The notes beneath the pieces were generated by a model, which was given only the letters and a program-made list of their open reading frames with translations, did no database searches and had not been told where the DNA came from. The position numbers and the translations under genes were made by a program. DNA of 64,000 bases from DASRDZ01 sp035652335 (GTDB taxonomy: Bacteria; Chloroflexota; Dormibacteria; Aeolococcales; Aeolococcaceae). Of this stretch, positions 11,301 through 18,362 are shown piece by piece (positions within the stretch are counted from its first letter, which is position 1; the number at the start of each line of letters is the position of its first letter). The DNA is taken from NCBI GenBank assembly GCA_035652335.1, contig DASRDZ010000071.1, forward strand, positions 5,665-69,664, written 5' to 3'.

Positions 11301-12876
11301 GCTTGGTGGCGGGACCCACGTTGACGGTGAAGGGCGTGCTGGCGCCGTGCAGGACGCCCTGCGTCGCGGTCAGCGTGTAGCCCGAGCCGGCCTTGTCGAT
11401 ACGGCAGCCGGTGAAGGTGGCCACGCCGGCGACGGCGTTCTTCGGGTTGGCGGTGCAGGCCAGCGACGCGCCGGCGGTGCCGGTGCCGCTCGTGATCGCC
11501 AGCGTCACCGGGTTCGTGTTGCCGGTCACGACGTTGCCGTAGGCGTCCTCGACGGACACCGACGGCTGCGAGGTGAACGCGGTGCCACCCGTGGCGCCAT
11601 TCGGCTGGGTGGTGAAGACGAGCTGGGTGGCCGGGCCGGGAACGACGTTGACGGTCCCCGAGGTGCCCTGGACGCTGCTGCCGCTGACGGTGCCGGTGAT
11701 GGTGCCCGTGTCACCGGCGTGGGTGTCGAAGAAGGTGGTCGCGGCGTCGCCGTTGGAGTTGGCGGTGAGCGCGGTGAGGGCCAGGCTGCCGTGGGTGAGG
11801 CCGTTGCGGGTGAGCAGCAGCGAGGCGCCGGGCGAGGCGTGGCCGAAGCGGTCGGTGACATGGAAGGTGACGGGCAGGCCGGACGCGCCCTGGTCGGCGG
11901 GCAGCGCGGTGGTCGACGCCGGGGTGGCGGTGACGCTCACCGGCGGCAGCGCGGGATACGCCGCCATGCCGACGACGGGCTGGTTGAGATGGGTGCCGCC
12001 CTCGGACCCGAGGCCCTGCGCGTCACCGAACGGGAAGATGCCGCCGTCGCTGGCGACCAGCCAGTAGCCCAGGCCGGTGGGCGACGCGGCCATGCCGACG
12101 ATCGGCTGGTTCAGCGTCATGTTGCCGGTGGAGCCGAAGCCGCCGGCGTCGCCGAAGGGGAAGATGCCGCCGTCGCTGGCGACCAGCCAGTACCCGCCGC
12201 CGTCCGGCGTCGCCGCCATGCCGACGATCGGCTTGTTGAGGTGGGTGCCGCCCTCGGACCCGAGGCCCTGCGCGTCACCGAAGGGGAAGATGCCGCCGTC
12301 GCTGGCGACCAGCCAGTAGCCGTTGCCGCTGGGCGTCGCCGCCATGCCGACGATCGGCTTGTTGAGGTGGGTGCCGCCCTCGGAGCCGAGGCCCTGCGCG
12401 TCGCCGAAGGGGAAGATGCCGCCGTCGCTGGCGACCAGCCAGTAGCCCTGGCCGCTGGGGGTCGACGCCATGCCGACGATCGGCGCGTTGAGATGCATGC
12501 CGCCGGTGGAACCGAAGCCGCCTGCATCACCGAAGGGGAAGATGCCGCCGTCGCTGGCGACCAGCCAGTAGCCCTGGCCACTGGGAGTCGAGGCCATGCC
12601 GACGATCGGCGCGTTGAGGTGCTCACCGCCGGTCGAGCCGAAGCCGTGCGAGGCGCCGAAGGGGAAGTTGCCGCCGTCGCTGGCGACCAGCCAGTAGCCC
12701 TGCGGCATCGCCGCGGCGGCGGGCCTGGCGTCGATGCTGGGCAGGGACGCGGTGGGCAGACTCGTCCCTCGGGAGGCGAAGGTGACCGCGAGCAGGCCGA
12801 GCGCGGACACGCCGGCGGCGCGTCCGATCCTGGCGAGTGTCGTGCGTACGCGTGTGCGCGGAGCACCACCGGTCAT
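2359..12876 (-). CDS. Giant secreted repeat protein: six FPFG repeats plus about 28 Ig-like repeats
   Basis: A 3505-residue exported protein. I start it at the ATG at 12876: it has a GGGG-type ribosome site 7-10 bases upstream and begins a signal-like segment (basic Arg cluster, then GVSALGLLAVTFA). Next come six tandem units of about 42 residues with consensus GYWLVASDGGIFPFGDA...HLNxPIVGMAATP, likely a beta-propeller-like module. After one bacterial Ig-like domain there are about 27 tandem units of about 108 residues with consensus KLAFTQQPxSSTGGxAFxxQPxVxVEDAGGNxVTxDTS, then a divergent last domain. Nearly every unit has a Cys pair (LxCT... and FAGCxIDKAG). There is no obvious C-terminal anchor. 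Probably a surface or matrix adhesin; substrate unknown. The repeats, about 330 bp each, make the locus prone to recombination and assembly error. Confidence 0.88.
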   Translation of the reverse strand: MTGGAPRTRVRTTLARIGRAAGVSALGLLAVTFASRGTSLPTASLPSIDARPAAAAMPQGYWLVASDGGNFPFGASHGFGSTGGEHLNAPIVGMASTPSGQGYWLVASDGGIFPFGDAGGFGSTGGMHLNAPIVGMASTPSGQGYWLVASDGGIFPFGDAQGLGSEGGTHLNKPIVGMAATPSGNGYWLVASDGGIFPFGDAQGLGSEGGTHLNKPIVGMAATPDGGGYWLVASDGGIFPFGDAGGFGSTGNMTLNQPIVGMAASPTGLGYWLVASDGGIFPFGDAQGLGSEGGTHLNQPVVGMAAYPALPPVSVTATPASTTALPADQGASGLPVTFHVTDRFGHASPGASLLLTRNGLTHGSLALTALTANSNGDAATTFFDTHAGDTGTITGTVSGSSVQGTSGTVNVVPGPATQLVFTTQPNGATGGTAFTSQPSVSVEDAYGNVVTGNTNPVTLAITSGTGTAGASLACTANPKNAVAGVATFTGCRIDKAGSGYTLTATQGVLHGASTPFTVNVGPATKLAFTQQPTSSTGGVAFPSQPAVAVEDAGGNTVTSDTSQVTLSITGGTGTAGASLSCTGNPQSVSSGVAGFAGCSIDKAGADYTLTAADGSLTSALSSALNVTVGPAAKLAFTTEPGNGTGGSALGTQPAVTVQDAGGNTVTTDGSAVTLSIRGGTGTTGAALTCTSNPLGASSGVAGFSGCAIDKAGTGYQLHASDGVLSQADSTTFNVTVGPAAKLAFTTEPSSGTGGTALGTQPVVTVQDAGGNTVTTDTSNVTLSITSGTGTPGAALSCTTNPLAASSGVAGFSGCSVDKAGTSYKLHASDGSLTLADSTPFDISVGAAAKLGFVQQPSNSTGGTAFPVQPSVAVEDAGGNTVSGDTSTVTLSITAGTPATGGPGTLTCTPTTSQPASAGVAAFSGCAIDTSGTGYTLHAVDGSLTPANSTTFTIGAGAPAKLAFTQEPTSSTGGSAFPQQPKVSVEDAGGNLVSGDTSQVTLSITAGTPTSGGPGTLTCTTNPLNASGGVASFAGCAIDKVGTGYQLHAVDTGLAPADSSAFDVTVGAAAKLAFTQQPSSSSASQTAFAQQPKVSVEDAGGNLVSTDGSSVTLSITAGTPATGGPGTLGCTPSNTAAASGGVATFAGCQVDVVGTGYRLHAADGSLTATDSSTFAITPGTATKLVFSQQPSSSATGGTAFAQQPKVTVEDGAGNTVTSDTSAVTLSITAGTPALGGPGTLACTTNPVNAISGVAAFAGCNVDKVGTGYKLHAADGSLATADSSTFNITVGPAAQLVFTQSPTSSTGGVAFPQQPKVTVEDAGGNTVATDSSTVTLAIAAGTPTSGGPGALSGCSPVEAAGVVTFSGCKINTAGTGYRLTATDATDSLTTPSSPSAAFNITVGPATQVGFSVQPSDAVSQTAISPAIQVQIQDAGGNLVSSATNGVGLVLTTPNGATLSGTTAKVASGGVASFNDISVDKAGSYTLTASSTGLNSAVSNGFAITHGLASKLFFSQSPSNSTGGTPFATQPIVVVQDPAGNTVTNDTSQVTLTVTSGTGTPGAQVTCTTDPLGATSGVAQFLGCAVDKAGSAYTLHATDGSLTPANSGTFNITVGAAAKLAFTQQPSASSQSQTAFAQQPVVKVEDAGGNVVTGDSSGVTLSITPGTGTGGALLHCTTNPVTASSGVATFAGCNVDLVGSGYTLHAADSGAGVSAADSSPFAITPGNASKLAFTQQPTSSTGGVAFPQQPQVSVEDGAGNVVTGDSSVVTLSITPATGAAGAALTCNPPANTATASSGVAAFTGCAIDKASASNYQLHAVDGALTPADSAPFAITVGPAVQLGFVQQPNDSTGGTAFPQQPTVAIQDAGGNTVTGNASTVTLSITGGTPTSGGPGALSCTGGLSKVASAGVATFSGCAIDKAGSGYKLHAVDSPLTTTDSSAFNITVGTASQLVFTTEPSSSSASQAPFAQQPAVSVEDAGGNVVTTDSSTVTLAIKAGTPATGGPGTLAGCSPAETLGVVTFSGCNIDKVGTGYVLHATDSAGGVAAADSTAFAITPGTASKLAFTTEPNNSTGGTAFSHQPVVSVEDNAGNTVTGDTSAVTLSITAGTPATGGPGALTCTTNPLGATAGVASFAGCKINTEGAGYQLHAVDGSLTPADSTAFTITVGTATQVVFTTEPNDSTGGVAFPTQPVVTIEDAGGNTVTTNTSSVTLAITTSTGAPGATLSCSGGNTLAASSGVASFSGCSIDKAATNYKLHASDGSLATADSTTFNITVGSPAKLAFTTQPSSSTGGVAFPTQPAVAVEDAGGNTVTTDTSTVGLNILSTANPGPGTLTCNPSNDTQTAVSGVATFTGCSIDVAGNGYRLHATDGSLTFADSNTFNITVGSAAKLAFTQQPSATSNGGAVFAQQPKVTVEDAGGNTVSADTSNVSLTLTNGTAGANLTCTNNPQAAASGVASFAGCKVDKAGSNYGLHATDGTLAPADSATFTINVGTASQLAFTGQPGGGATGGVAFPAQPAVTVQDAGGNTITTDNTSTVTLSITPSTPTAGGPGTLTCSGGDTMTVTSGVASFGGCKIDTAGTGYELRATDSGFVATTDSSAFDVAVGPATHLAFTRQPNGSTGGVDFSSQPKVSVEDAGNNVVTTDTSNVTLAITAGTPTSGGPGTLTCAGTTQAAVAGVATFQGCNIDKIGTGYELHASDGTLGTADSSAFNITLGPASQLVFTTQPGGGATGGVAFPTQPVVTIEDAGGNTETGDTSTVTLSITAATPTSGGPGTLSCTGGNAKAASAGVATFAGCKIDAAGTGYKLHATDPGVFSAGDSNPFSVAVGPATKLAFTQQPNTSTGGTAFTSQPKVSVEDAGGNVVTTDTSSVTLSITAGTPATGGPGTLTCTGGDTKAATAGVAAFAGCFIDTSGTGYRLHAVDGSLATADSTTFDITAGAATKLVFTQQPSDSTGGTAFGTQPKVVVEDAGGNVVTTDTSNVLLSITPATGAAGAALNCTTNPVAATSGVAAFAGCNVDKASAVPYQLHAADGSLSPADSATFTISVGPPAKLAFTQQPSSSTGGTAFGTQPKVAVEDLGGNPVTTDTTQVALVIKTGTGTTGATLDCSSGSGNPVNATAGTGVAAFSGCTIDKAGTGYQLHATDGSLTAADSAAFDVTVGTPFQLVFSQQPTDTGVGAAITPAPAVTIEDKGGNVVTTATNQVGMAIGTNAGVPSPGTLSGTVTHNAVSGVATFSGLSIDQPGTNYTLSATSAGLTTATSTAFKELGTATQLAWVTEPAATTTAGQTMASFQVAVEDAAGNILPHATNNVAITSNPLTPVNGTTPQPAVNGVATFNDISINKAGTYTFTANSTALTNANSTSFTINPAAATQAVCTLTVGGAACPATFHPTANQTTGFTLTLEDQFNNPLDSTNTTTYNVTVTLTKGSTPDGGSLSSTASGTQGPDLVNPATVTVTIGSGSGSGTFSYIAPVTLPPGGTGTVTFANGASTTLTTLPASMAVAD

Positions 12877-13211
12877 GCTTTCGCCCCTGCTGAATCGGCC
12901 CACGTGTCGTTCCTCCGGGCGCGCCTGCTGCGCAACGCACAGCGAAGACACCCGTCGTCTCCCAGAGATACCTTCTCCGTGCGTGATCCCGCTCTCCGGG
13001 CACGCGGATGGGGATGATAAGGGCCAATCGGCGTCAGCGGCGCGGAATTTCAAAAGGTCGCGACATCACGCGAATACCTTGATTGACAAGGTGTCACTGC
13101 AAGCCACCGAGCAATCGGCGGGAATGTGGGTGCGTCGCTGTCAGGAATGGAAAGAGCCCCGCGGAGTTGGCTCTCCGGCGGGGCTCTTCGATCAGCGCCT
13201 CTGGGCGGTGG
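12877..13211. promoter_or_regulatory. Intergenic region with putative promoter of the giant repeat gene
   Basis: This is a 335-base gap between two minus-strand genes. It holds the terminator of the upstream gene (13152-13188) and, at 13020-13095, a locally AT-richer stretch that probably carries the promoter of the giant gene. A hyphenated palindrome lies there (ACCTTG at 13076-13081, CAAGGT at 13087-13092) and could be an operator. The roughly 190-base leader up to the start codon shows no riboswitch consensus that I recognise. Confidence 0.35.
13152..13188 (-). terminator. Strong hairpin terminator
   Basis: A perfect 11-bp stem (13152-13162 with 13178-13188) encloses a 15-base loop that itself contains GGAG/CTCC. 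It begins 24 bases downstream of the stop codon of the leftward 1159-residue repeat protein and separates it from the next leftward gene. Confidence 0.8.
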
Positions 13212-16200
13212 TCAGATCGCCGCCATGCCCACGATCGGCTGGTTGAGGTGGCTGCCGCCCTCCGAGCCGTACGACGCGTTGAGTGCCGACCCGAACGGGA
13301 ACAGGCCGCCGTCCGACGCGACCATGTAGTACCCGTTGCCGTCGGTGGCCAGCGCCATGCCGACGATCGGCTGGTTGAGATGGGTGCCACCCTCCGAGCC
13401 GTAGGAGTGCTGCAGCGCGTCGCCGAAGGGGAACAGGCCGCCGTCGCTGGCCACCAGGTAGTAGCCGTTGCCGTCGGCCGTCGCCGCCATGCCGACGATC
13501 GGCTGGTTGAGGTGACTGCCACCCTCGGAGCCGTAGGAGTGCTGCAGGGCGTCACCGAACGGGAAGATGCCGCCGTCAGAGGCCACCAGCCAGTAGCCGC
13601 CGCCGTCATTGGTCATCGCCATGCCGACGATCGGCGCATTGAGGTGCATGTTGCCGGTGGAGCCGTAGGAGTGCGCGGTCGCGCTCGGGCCGAAGGGGAA
13701 GATGCCCCCGTCGCTGGCCACCAGGTAGTAGCCGTTGAAGTCGGGCCGCACCGCCATCCCCACGATCGGCCTGTTGAGATGCATGCCGCCGGTCGAGCCG
13801 TAGGAATGTTGCACCGCATCGCCGAAGGGGAAGATCCCGCCGTCCGCGGCCACCATGTAGTAGCCGTTGCCATCCGGCGTCATCGCCATGCCGACGATCG
13901 GCTGGTTGAGATGGTTGCCGCCCTCGGAGCCGTAGGAGTGCTGCAGCGCCGACCCGAATGGGAACAGGCCCCCGTCGCTGGCCACCATGTAGTAGCCGTG
14001 AGACGGCGGCGGCGGCGGCGGCACCTGGAAGCTGTAGCTGTCCGTCGCGCTGATGGTCGGGGAAGCCTGCTGGTTGAGGACGGTCACCACGTCGGTGCCG
14101 CCGGCAGGCAGCGTGCTCGGCGTCGTGTAGTCGACCGGGACGTTGCCGTTGCCGTCAGCCGTCACCAGGATCGGGCTGGCGCCCAGGGACTGACCGCTGG
14201 CCTGGGCGGAGCCACCGCCCGCAGCGGGCACGAATTTCAGGTCGAACTTGGCGCCCGGCAACGGTGTGCCGTTGCTGTCCTCGGCGGTGATCGTCACGAC
14301 GCGCAGGGTGTTGTGCGCCAGGCTGCCGTCCGGGGCGATCTTCGGGCCGGCGGGAGAGAAGGCGAACTGCCCGACGTACGAATACCCGTCGGTGGCGGAG
14401 AGCGTCGGCGAGCTGCTCGCGTTCCCGGCGGTGAGCGTGTCTGCGCCGCCGCCGGGAAGCTGTGCCGATCGGGTGTAGCTCAGCGCGATGTGGCCGGAGC
14501 CGTCGGTCGTGAACTGCGCCGGCGTCGAGGTGACCGTCGTGCCACCGGCGGTGAGCGTCGCGGTGCTGCCGCTCGCCGGGACGAACGAGAGCCAGACGGC
14601 GGCGCCCGCCAGGGGGGTCGTCCCGTCGGTGACGGTGAGCGTCCCGGTCCTGGGAGCGGTCGTGGTCAGCGTGCCGCCGGGGGCGAACGGGTTCGGTGTG
14701 AATGTGTACCCGCCGACGAAGCGGTAGGCGTCGGACTGGGTGACGAAGGGGCTCTTGGGTGCGTCCGCGGCGGTCACGGTGTCGGTCCCGCCGGCGGGCA
14801 GAGGCGACGGCGCCGAGTAGGTGACGACGATGTCGCCGTTGTTGTCCGGAGTGCAGGGAACAGGCGTCGCGGTGAGCGTCGTGTTCGCGCCGCACTGCGA
14901 CACCGTGGCGCTGCCTCCTCCGGTCGCCGGGACGAACGAGAGGTACACCGTGGCGCTTGGATCGGGCGTCGTCGTGCCGTGCTGGTACACCGTGTACGTC
15001 GCAGTGGTGATGTCACCTGGATTCAGCGTCCCGGCGGGCGCGATGGGCTTCGGCGAGACGACATAGTCGACCGCCGTCCCGTAGAGGTACGAATCCGTCG
15101 CCGTGATCGTCGGCGACGTCTGGGTGTTCTGCGCGCCGATGACGTCCTGGCCGCCGGTCGGTGGCGAGGTCCCGGTGTCCTTCGTGTAGGTGACGGTGAT
15201 CGTCCCCGTCGTGGAATCGGTGACGAACATCTGCGGCGTGGTGGTGAGTGGCGTGCCCGAGCTTCCGCCCACCTTCGCCGAGGCGGGTGAGGTCGTCTGC
15301 GGCCCGGTGGGCGTGAAGGTGAGCCAGACCACGGTGTTGGGAACCGGGTTGTTGGCGACGTCCTCGGCGGTCAGCGTGACCGTGCTGGGCGCGGTCCCAC
15401 CCTGCGCCGCCATGAACGGCGCGCTCGGCGTCCAGGGCGCCGAGAAGACGTAGTGGGTGGCGAGGGCGTAGGTGTAGAGATCGCTCGATGTGATGGTCGG
15501 CGTGCTGGCCTTGTCCTGCGCCACCAGGCGATCCGTCCCCGTCGTGTTGGTCCCGGTGGTGTACGCGAGCTGGAGGACACCGTTGCCGTCGGTGCTGAAC
15601 GCCTGCACGCTGCTCGACAGTGGCACCGACGCCGGCGAGGTCCACGGGGTGGCCGACGCCGTGGCATCACTCGCCGGGGTGAAGCCGACGTAGATGGTCA
15701 GGTAGGGGATGGGCGAGGGCGAGCCGCCGAGGGGGTTGTCCATCGCGGTGACCTTGGGGCTCGCAGCAGCGCTGCTCCCCAGGGTGCCCGCAGAGGCGAT
15801 CGGGTTGGGCGACCACACCAGGGATGCCAGCGTCTGGTTGTTCTGGTTGTAGTGGTTGGCGGTGCTGAAGGTCTGGAACGTGCCGTCATCCTGCGCGGTG
15901 ATCGTGTCGATGCCGGGCTCAGGGGTGGGCGGCGCCGTGTAGCAGATCGTCACCGTGCCACTGGCGGCTGACACCTTCTGTGGCGTCGTGCTCAACGTGA
16001 CGGTACCGAGCATGCCGCACGTGCTGCCCGAGTCGATGGCGACAGCGACCCCGGGGGCCGATGCCGTGGTGGACAGGGACAGGTAGATCGCGGTGCCGGT
16101 CACGGTCGAGCTGTCGGCCTTCTCGGCGGTCACCGTGAAGTTGGTGGAGCCACCCATGGTCGCCGCCATGCCTGGAGCCGCCCAGGGTTCAGCGCTCCAG

Positions 16201-16691
16201 ACGTACTTGGTGGCCAGCCCCCAGAAGTACTGGACGCTCTCTGAGATGCTCGGACTGCTGGAGGCGTCCTGCGCGGTGATCGTGGCAGCGCCGCCGGTGG
16301 GCAGGGTGCCGCCGACGACTGCGGGCGCATGGAAGGTGACCGTGACCAGGCCGGAGGTGTCGGCGGTGCACGCGGTCGGGGTGGTGCCCAGCGAACCCGA
16401 GGCGCACTGTGCGATGGAGACGGTCGCCGAGGACCCGCTCGCGCCCGCGTAGGTGAGGTACACGGTCGCCCCGGGCACCGCGGCCGAGCCGTTGACCGCC
16501 TTCACCTGGACGTTGACGCTCGAGCCGAGGCCCAGCGATCCGCGGGTGGCGAACTGCCCGTTGCTGCTTCCCGGGAACTGGTAGTCGGTGACTGTCCCTG
16601 TGGCGGTTGCCCGCAGTGGGCCGAGCGTGGAGGCCCCGCCGGCCACGACAAGGCCGGCGGACAGCACGGCGAGGACGGATCTGCGACTCAT
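13212..16691 (-). CDS. Secreted Ig-like repeat protein with six C-terminal FPFG repeats
   Basis: A 1159-residue exported protein. The chosen ATG at 16691 has AGGAG seven bases upstream and opens a clear signal peptide (MSRRSVLAVLSAGLVVAGGAS). The body consists of about ten loosely similar Ig-like domains with recurring words such as TVTAEDxxxxPLPGAxVWLSFVPA and DGNGxxxVxYTxxxxLPAGGTDTVTA. A short Pro-rich linker (PPPPPPSHG) then leads to six tandem units with consensus GYYMVASDGGLFPFGDALQHSYGSEGGxHLNQPIVGMA, ending right at the stop. The same unit, also six times, stands at the N-terminus of the neighbouring 3505-residue protein, so the two genes likely share ancestry or function at the cell surface. 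Function unknown; adhesion or matrix formation is inference. Confidence 0.88.
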   Translation of the reverse strand: MSRRSVLAVLSAGLVVAGGASTLGPLRATATGTVTDYQFPGSSNGQFATRGSLGLGSSVNVQVKAVNGSAAVPGATVYLTYAGASGSSATVSIAQCASGSLGTTPTACTADTSGLVTVTFHAPAVVGGTLPTGGAATITAQDASSSPSISESVQYFWGLATKYVWSAEPWAAPGMAATMGGSTNFTVTAEKADSSTVTGTAIYLSLSTTASAPGVAVAIDSGSTCGMLGTVTLSTTPQKVSAASGTVTICYTAPPTPEPGIDTITAQDDGTFQTFSTANHYNQNNQTLASLVWSPNPIASAGTLGSSAAASPKVTAMDNPLGGSPSPIPYLTIYVGFTPASDATASATPWTSPASVPLSSSVQAFSTDGNGVLQLAYTTGTNTTGTDRLVAQDKASTPTITSSDLYTYALATHYVFSAPWTPSAPFMAAQGGTAPSTVTLTAEDVANNPVPNTVVWLTFTPTGPQTTSPASAKVGGSSGTPLTTTPQMFVTDSTTGTITVTYTKDTGTSPPTGGQDVIGAQNTQTSPTITATDSYLYGTAVDYVVSPKPIAPAGTLNPGDITTATYTVYQHGTTTPDPSATVYLSFVPATGGGSATVSQCGANTTLTATPVPCTPDNNGDIVVTYSAPSPLPAGGTDTVTAADAPKSPFVTQSDAYRFVGGYTFTPNPFAPGGTLTTTAPRTGTLTVTDGTTPLAGAAVWLSFVPASGSTATLTAGGTTVTSTPAQFTTDGSGHIALSYTRSAQLPGGGADTLTAGNASSSPTLSATDGYSYVGQFAFSPAGPKIAPDGSLAHNTLRVVTITAEDSNGTPLPGAKFDLKFVPAAGGGSAQASGQSLGASPILVTADGNGNVPVDYTTPSTLPAGGTDVVTVLNQQASPTISATDSYSFQVPPPPPPSHGYYMVASDGGLFPFGSALQHSYGSEGGNHLNQPIVGMAMTPDGNGYYMVAADGGIFPFGDAVQHSYGSTGGMHLNRPIVGMAVRPDFNGYYLVASDGGIFPFGPSATAHSYGSTGNMHLNAPIVGMAMTNDGGGYWLVASDGGIFPFGDALQHSYGSEGGSHLNQPIVGMAATADGNGYYLVASDGGLFPFGDALQHSYGSEGGTHLNQPIVGMALATDGNGYYMVASDGGLFPFGSALNASYGSEGGSHLNQPIVGMAAI

Positions 16692-17135
16692 GCCACGCTC
16701 CTGGTGGGCTCGGCCCTGCGGCGGCGCCGCGCGGCCAAAGGATGGCGCCGGGCGCTCACGGCGGCCCCCGACCCGAAACGGAACTCCCCTCTCACCGGCA
16801 CGCCTCGGAAGACAGTGCCGCGAGCAACGACGTTGCGGCGGGTGGCGCACGCTCGTGCCGGAGCGCTGCCCGCCGCCTGCCAACCCCTCTTCCTCATCAC
16901 CCCTACCCGTTTCCCTGTTGTGGCCGGTATCCCCCCGGCCACCTCGAAAACGGCGGCAGGGCGGAGATCGGGCGCAAGGGTACACCACGCCGAGGCAATA
17001 TTCAGCCGGTCCGGCGACAATCTGTCACAAATGACGGCCTGTGAGTGGCCGAGCGCACCGCCCGGGCGAGCGGCATGACCGAGGCTGCCACCGGGCGGCG
17101 CCGGGGGACAGGCCGCCGATCAGGGCGGAGGCGTC
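16692..17135. promoter_or_regulatory. Intergenic region upstream of the 1159-residue repeat protein
   Basis: This is a 444-base gap. Bases 16995-17040 are AT-richer and probably hold the promoter of the leftward repeat-protein gene, which would give a leader of about 300 bases. Within that leader is a perfect 8-bp inverted repeat (GTGGCCGG at 16920-16927 with CCGGCCAC at 16935-16942, 7-base loop). Near 17094-17117 a 6-bp GGCGGC/GCCGCC hairpin could end the DUF222 transcript arriving from the right. I see no coding potential and no riboswitch consensus I can name. Confidence 0.35.
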
Positions 17136-18320
17136 CTACGGTGGCTGAGCCGTGACCTCGCCCGCGCGGCCGACCGCCACCTGCCAGCGACCTTCGTGGA
17201 CCGCACGATGGTGCACCCGGCAGAGCAGGACAAGGTTGTCGAGCTTCGTCTCACCGCCGTCGGCCCAGTGCACCACGTGGTGAGCGTCGGTCCACTCGGA
17301 CGGGCGGTCGCATCCCGGGAACCGGCAGCCCCCGTCGCGGACGACGAGGGCGCGCCGCATCGCCGCAGGGATGACCCGCGAGGCACGGCCGACGGACAGC
17401 GGCTCACCGCCGGCACCGACCACCACCCGCGTCACCGACGCATCGCACGCCACCCGGCGCGCCGTCTCGGCGATCACCGGCCCGGCCCAGCGCATCTCGC
17501 CCGCGGGGCACCCGCGCTCTCCGCGCAGCGTCGCCTCAGTAGTCGTGACCGTCACATGCGGCCGCTCGCCGGCAACCGACGGGAGCCCGCCGGACTGCAG
17601 CTGCCGCTTCGCCAGCTCCACCAGGGCGTCCGCACGACGCTGCCACACTGCGCGCGCGTCGCCCGGAACCGGCGCATCCAGCGCGTCGATGGCAGTGCGC
17701 ACCAGAGCCCCGCCCTCCGCGTCGAGCAGTCCGCTGACGTGGAACACGCCGTCCCACGTCTGGCTGATGCTGAGGTGGCGCCGCGCATGCTGGGCGTCGG
17801 CGTCCTCGGCGCTGCCGTCGGGGTCGACGCAGTAGCGCAGGCGGCGGGTGACGTAGGTGAGGTCATGTGGGTCGAGGCGCTCCGCCGCTTCGATCAGGGT
17901 GTCCTCGACGTTGCGGACGGCATCGCTCCCGATCTGCGTCGCGCAGCGCGCGATCACCGTGCAGTGGTGGAACCCGATCGAGCCCGCCGCGGCGCTGCGC
18001 TCGGTGAGCGGCAGCTCGGGAAGGTGGCGCGCGACGTCGACGACCTGTGCGGCCGCGCCGATGCTGAGGCGGCAGTTCCGGCGCAGCCAGCCGCTGAGCG
18101 ACAGCTGCGCTTCGCGATGACCGTCGCGCGCTGCGAAGGCGCGGACACGCCTGCTGAACTCGAGCTCCAGCCGGTCGATCTCGCGCCGCATCGCAACGAG
18201 GTCCTCGCCCAGTGCGCTGCCGGACAGACCGTCGACGTCCTCGCGCGCCACGGCGTCAACGGCGCACTGCAACGCCGGCAACGGCGACGCGGGAACCGAG
18301 TAGACTGCAAGCGCTACCAC
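17136..18320 (-). CDS. DUF222 domain protein with C-terminal HNH endonuclease domain
   Basis: About 394 residues of the DUF222/13E12-repeat family common in actinobacteria. The N-terminal helical DUF222 region (LxALQCAVDAVAREDVDGL through VTRRLRYCVDPD) is followed by a C-terminal HNH nuclease fold: CRFPGCDRPSEWTDAHHVVHW, then LDNLVLLCRVHHRAVHEG, with Cys pairs and the His-His/Asn/His set of a metal-finger nuclease. The biological role of the family is not established; a mobile or DNA-processing nuclease is the usual suggestion. Start: the frame can be extended to a TTG at 18362, but an extended -10 box six bases before the GTG at 18320 suggests a leaderless start there. It lies directly downstream of the hut operon on the same strand but appears to have its own promoter. 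Confidence 0.85.
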   Translation of the reverse strand: MVALAVYSVPASPLPALQCAVDAVAREDVDGLSGSALGEDLVAMRREIDRLELEFSRRVRAFAARDGHREAQLSLSGWLRRNCRLSIGAAAQVVDVARHLPELPLTERSAAAGSIGFHHCTVIARCATQIGSDAVRNVEDTLIEAAERLDPHDLTYVTRRLRYCVDPDGSAEDADAQHARRHLSISQTWDGVFHVSGLLDAEGGALVRTAIDALDAPVPGDARAVWQRRADALVELAKRQLQSGGLPSVAGERPHVTVTTTEATLRGERGCPAGEMRWAGPVIAETARRVACDASVTRVVVGAGGEPLSVGRASRVIPAAMRRALVVRDGGCRFPGCDRPSEWTDAHHVVHWADGGETKLDNLVLLCRVHHRAVHEGRWQVAVGRAGEVTAQPP

Positions 18321-18326
18321 CACACA

Positions 18327-18335
18327 ATTGTAGCA
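18327..18335 (-). promoter_or_regulatory. Extended -10 promoter of the DUF222/HNH gene
   Basis: TGC-TACAAT read leftward (TACAAT at 18332-18327), six bases before GTG 18320 and eight bases inside the end of the hutI intergenic junction. The element matches an extended -10 box; no -35 is evident. Leaderless transcription is inferred. Confidence 0.5.
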
Positions 18336-18362
18336 GAACACCCGTTCCCAAGGGCACCGCAA

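Noticed and set aside
2335..13017. A stop-free 3560-codon frame antisense to the giant repeat gene
   Set aside because: It mirrors the repeat structure of the real gene, is low-complexity Gly/Arg/Ala/Val, lacks a signal peptide or any family motif, and arises because GC-rich periodic codons leave the antisense frame free of stops. The minus strand has the ribosome site, signal peptide and coherent domains.
12877..13020. Possible c-di-GMP or c-di-AMP riboswitch in the leader of the giant surface-protein gene
   Set aside because: Such genes are often riboswitch-controlled, and I compared the leader with the consensus I remember, but the conserved cores are not present.
11960..14000. Regular DNA repeats that might be taken for a CRISPR or satellite array
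   Set aside because: The period of about 126-135 bases is a multiple of three, the repeats are fully coding (FPFG units) and there are no short unique spacers.
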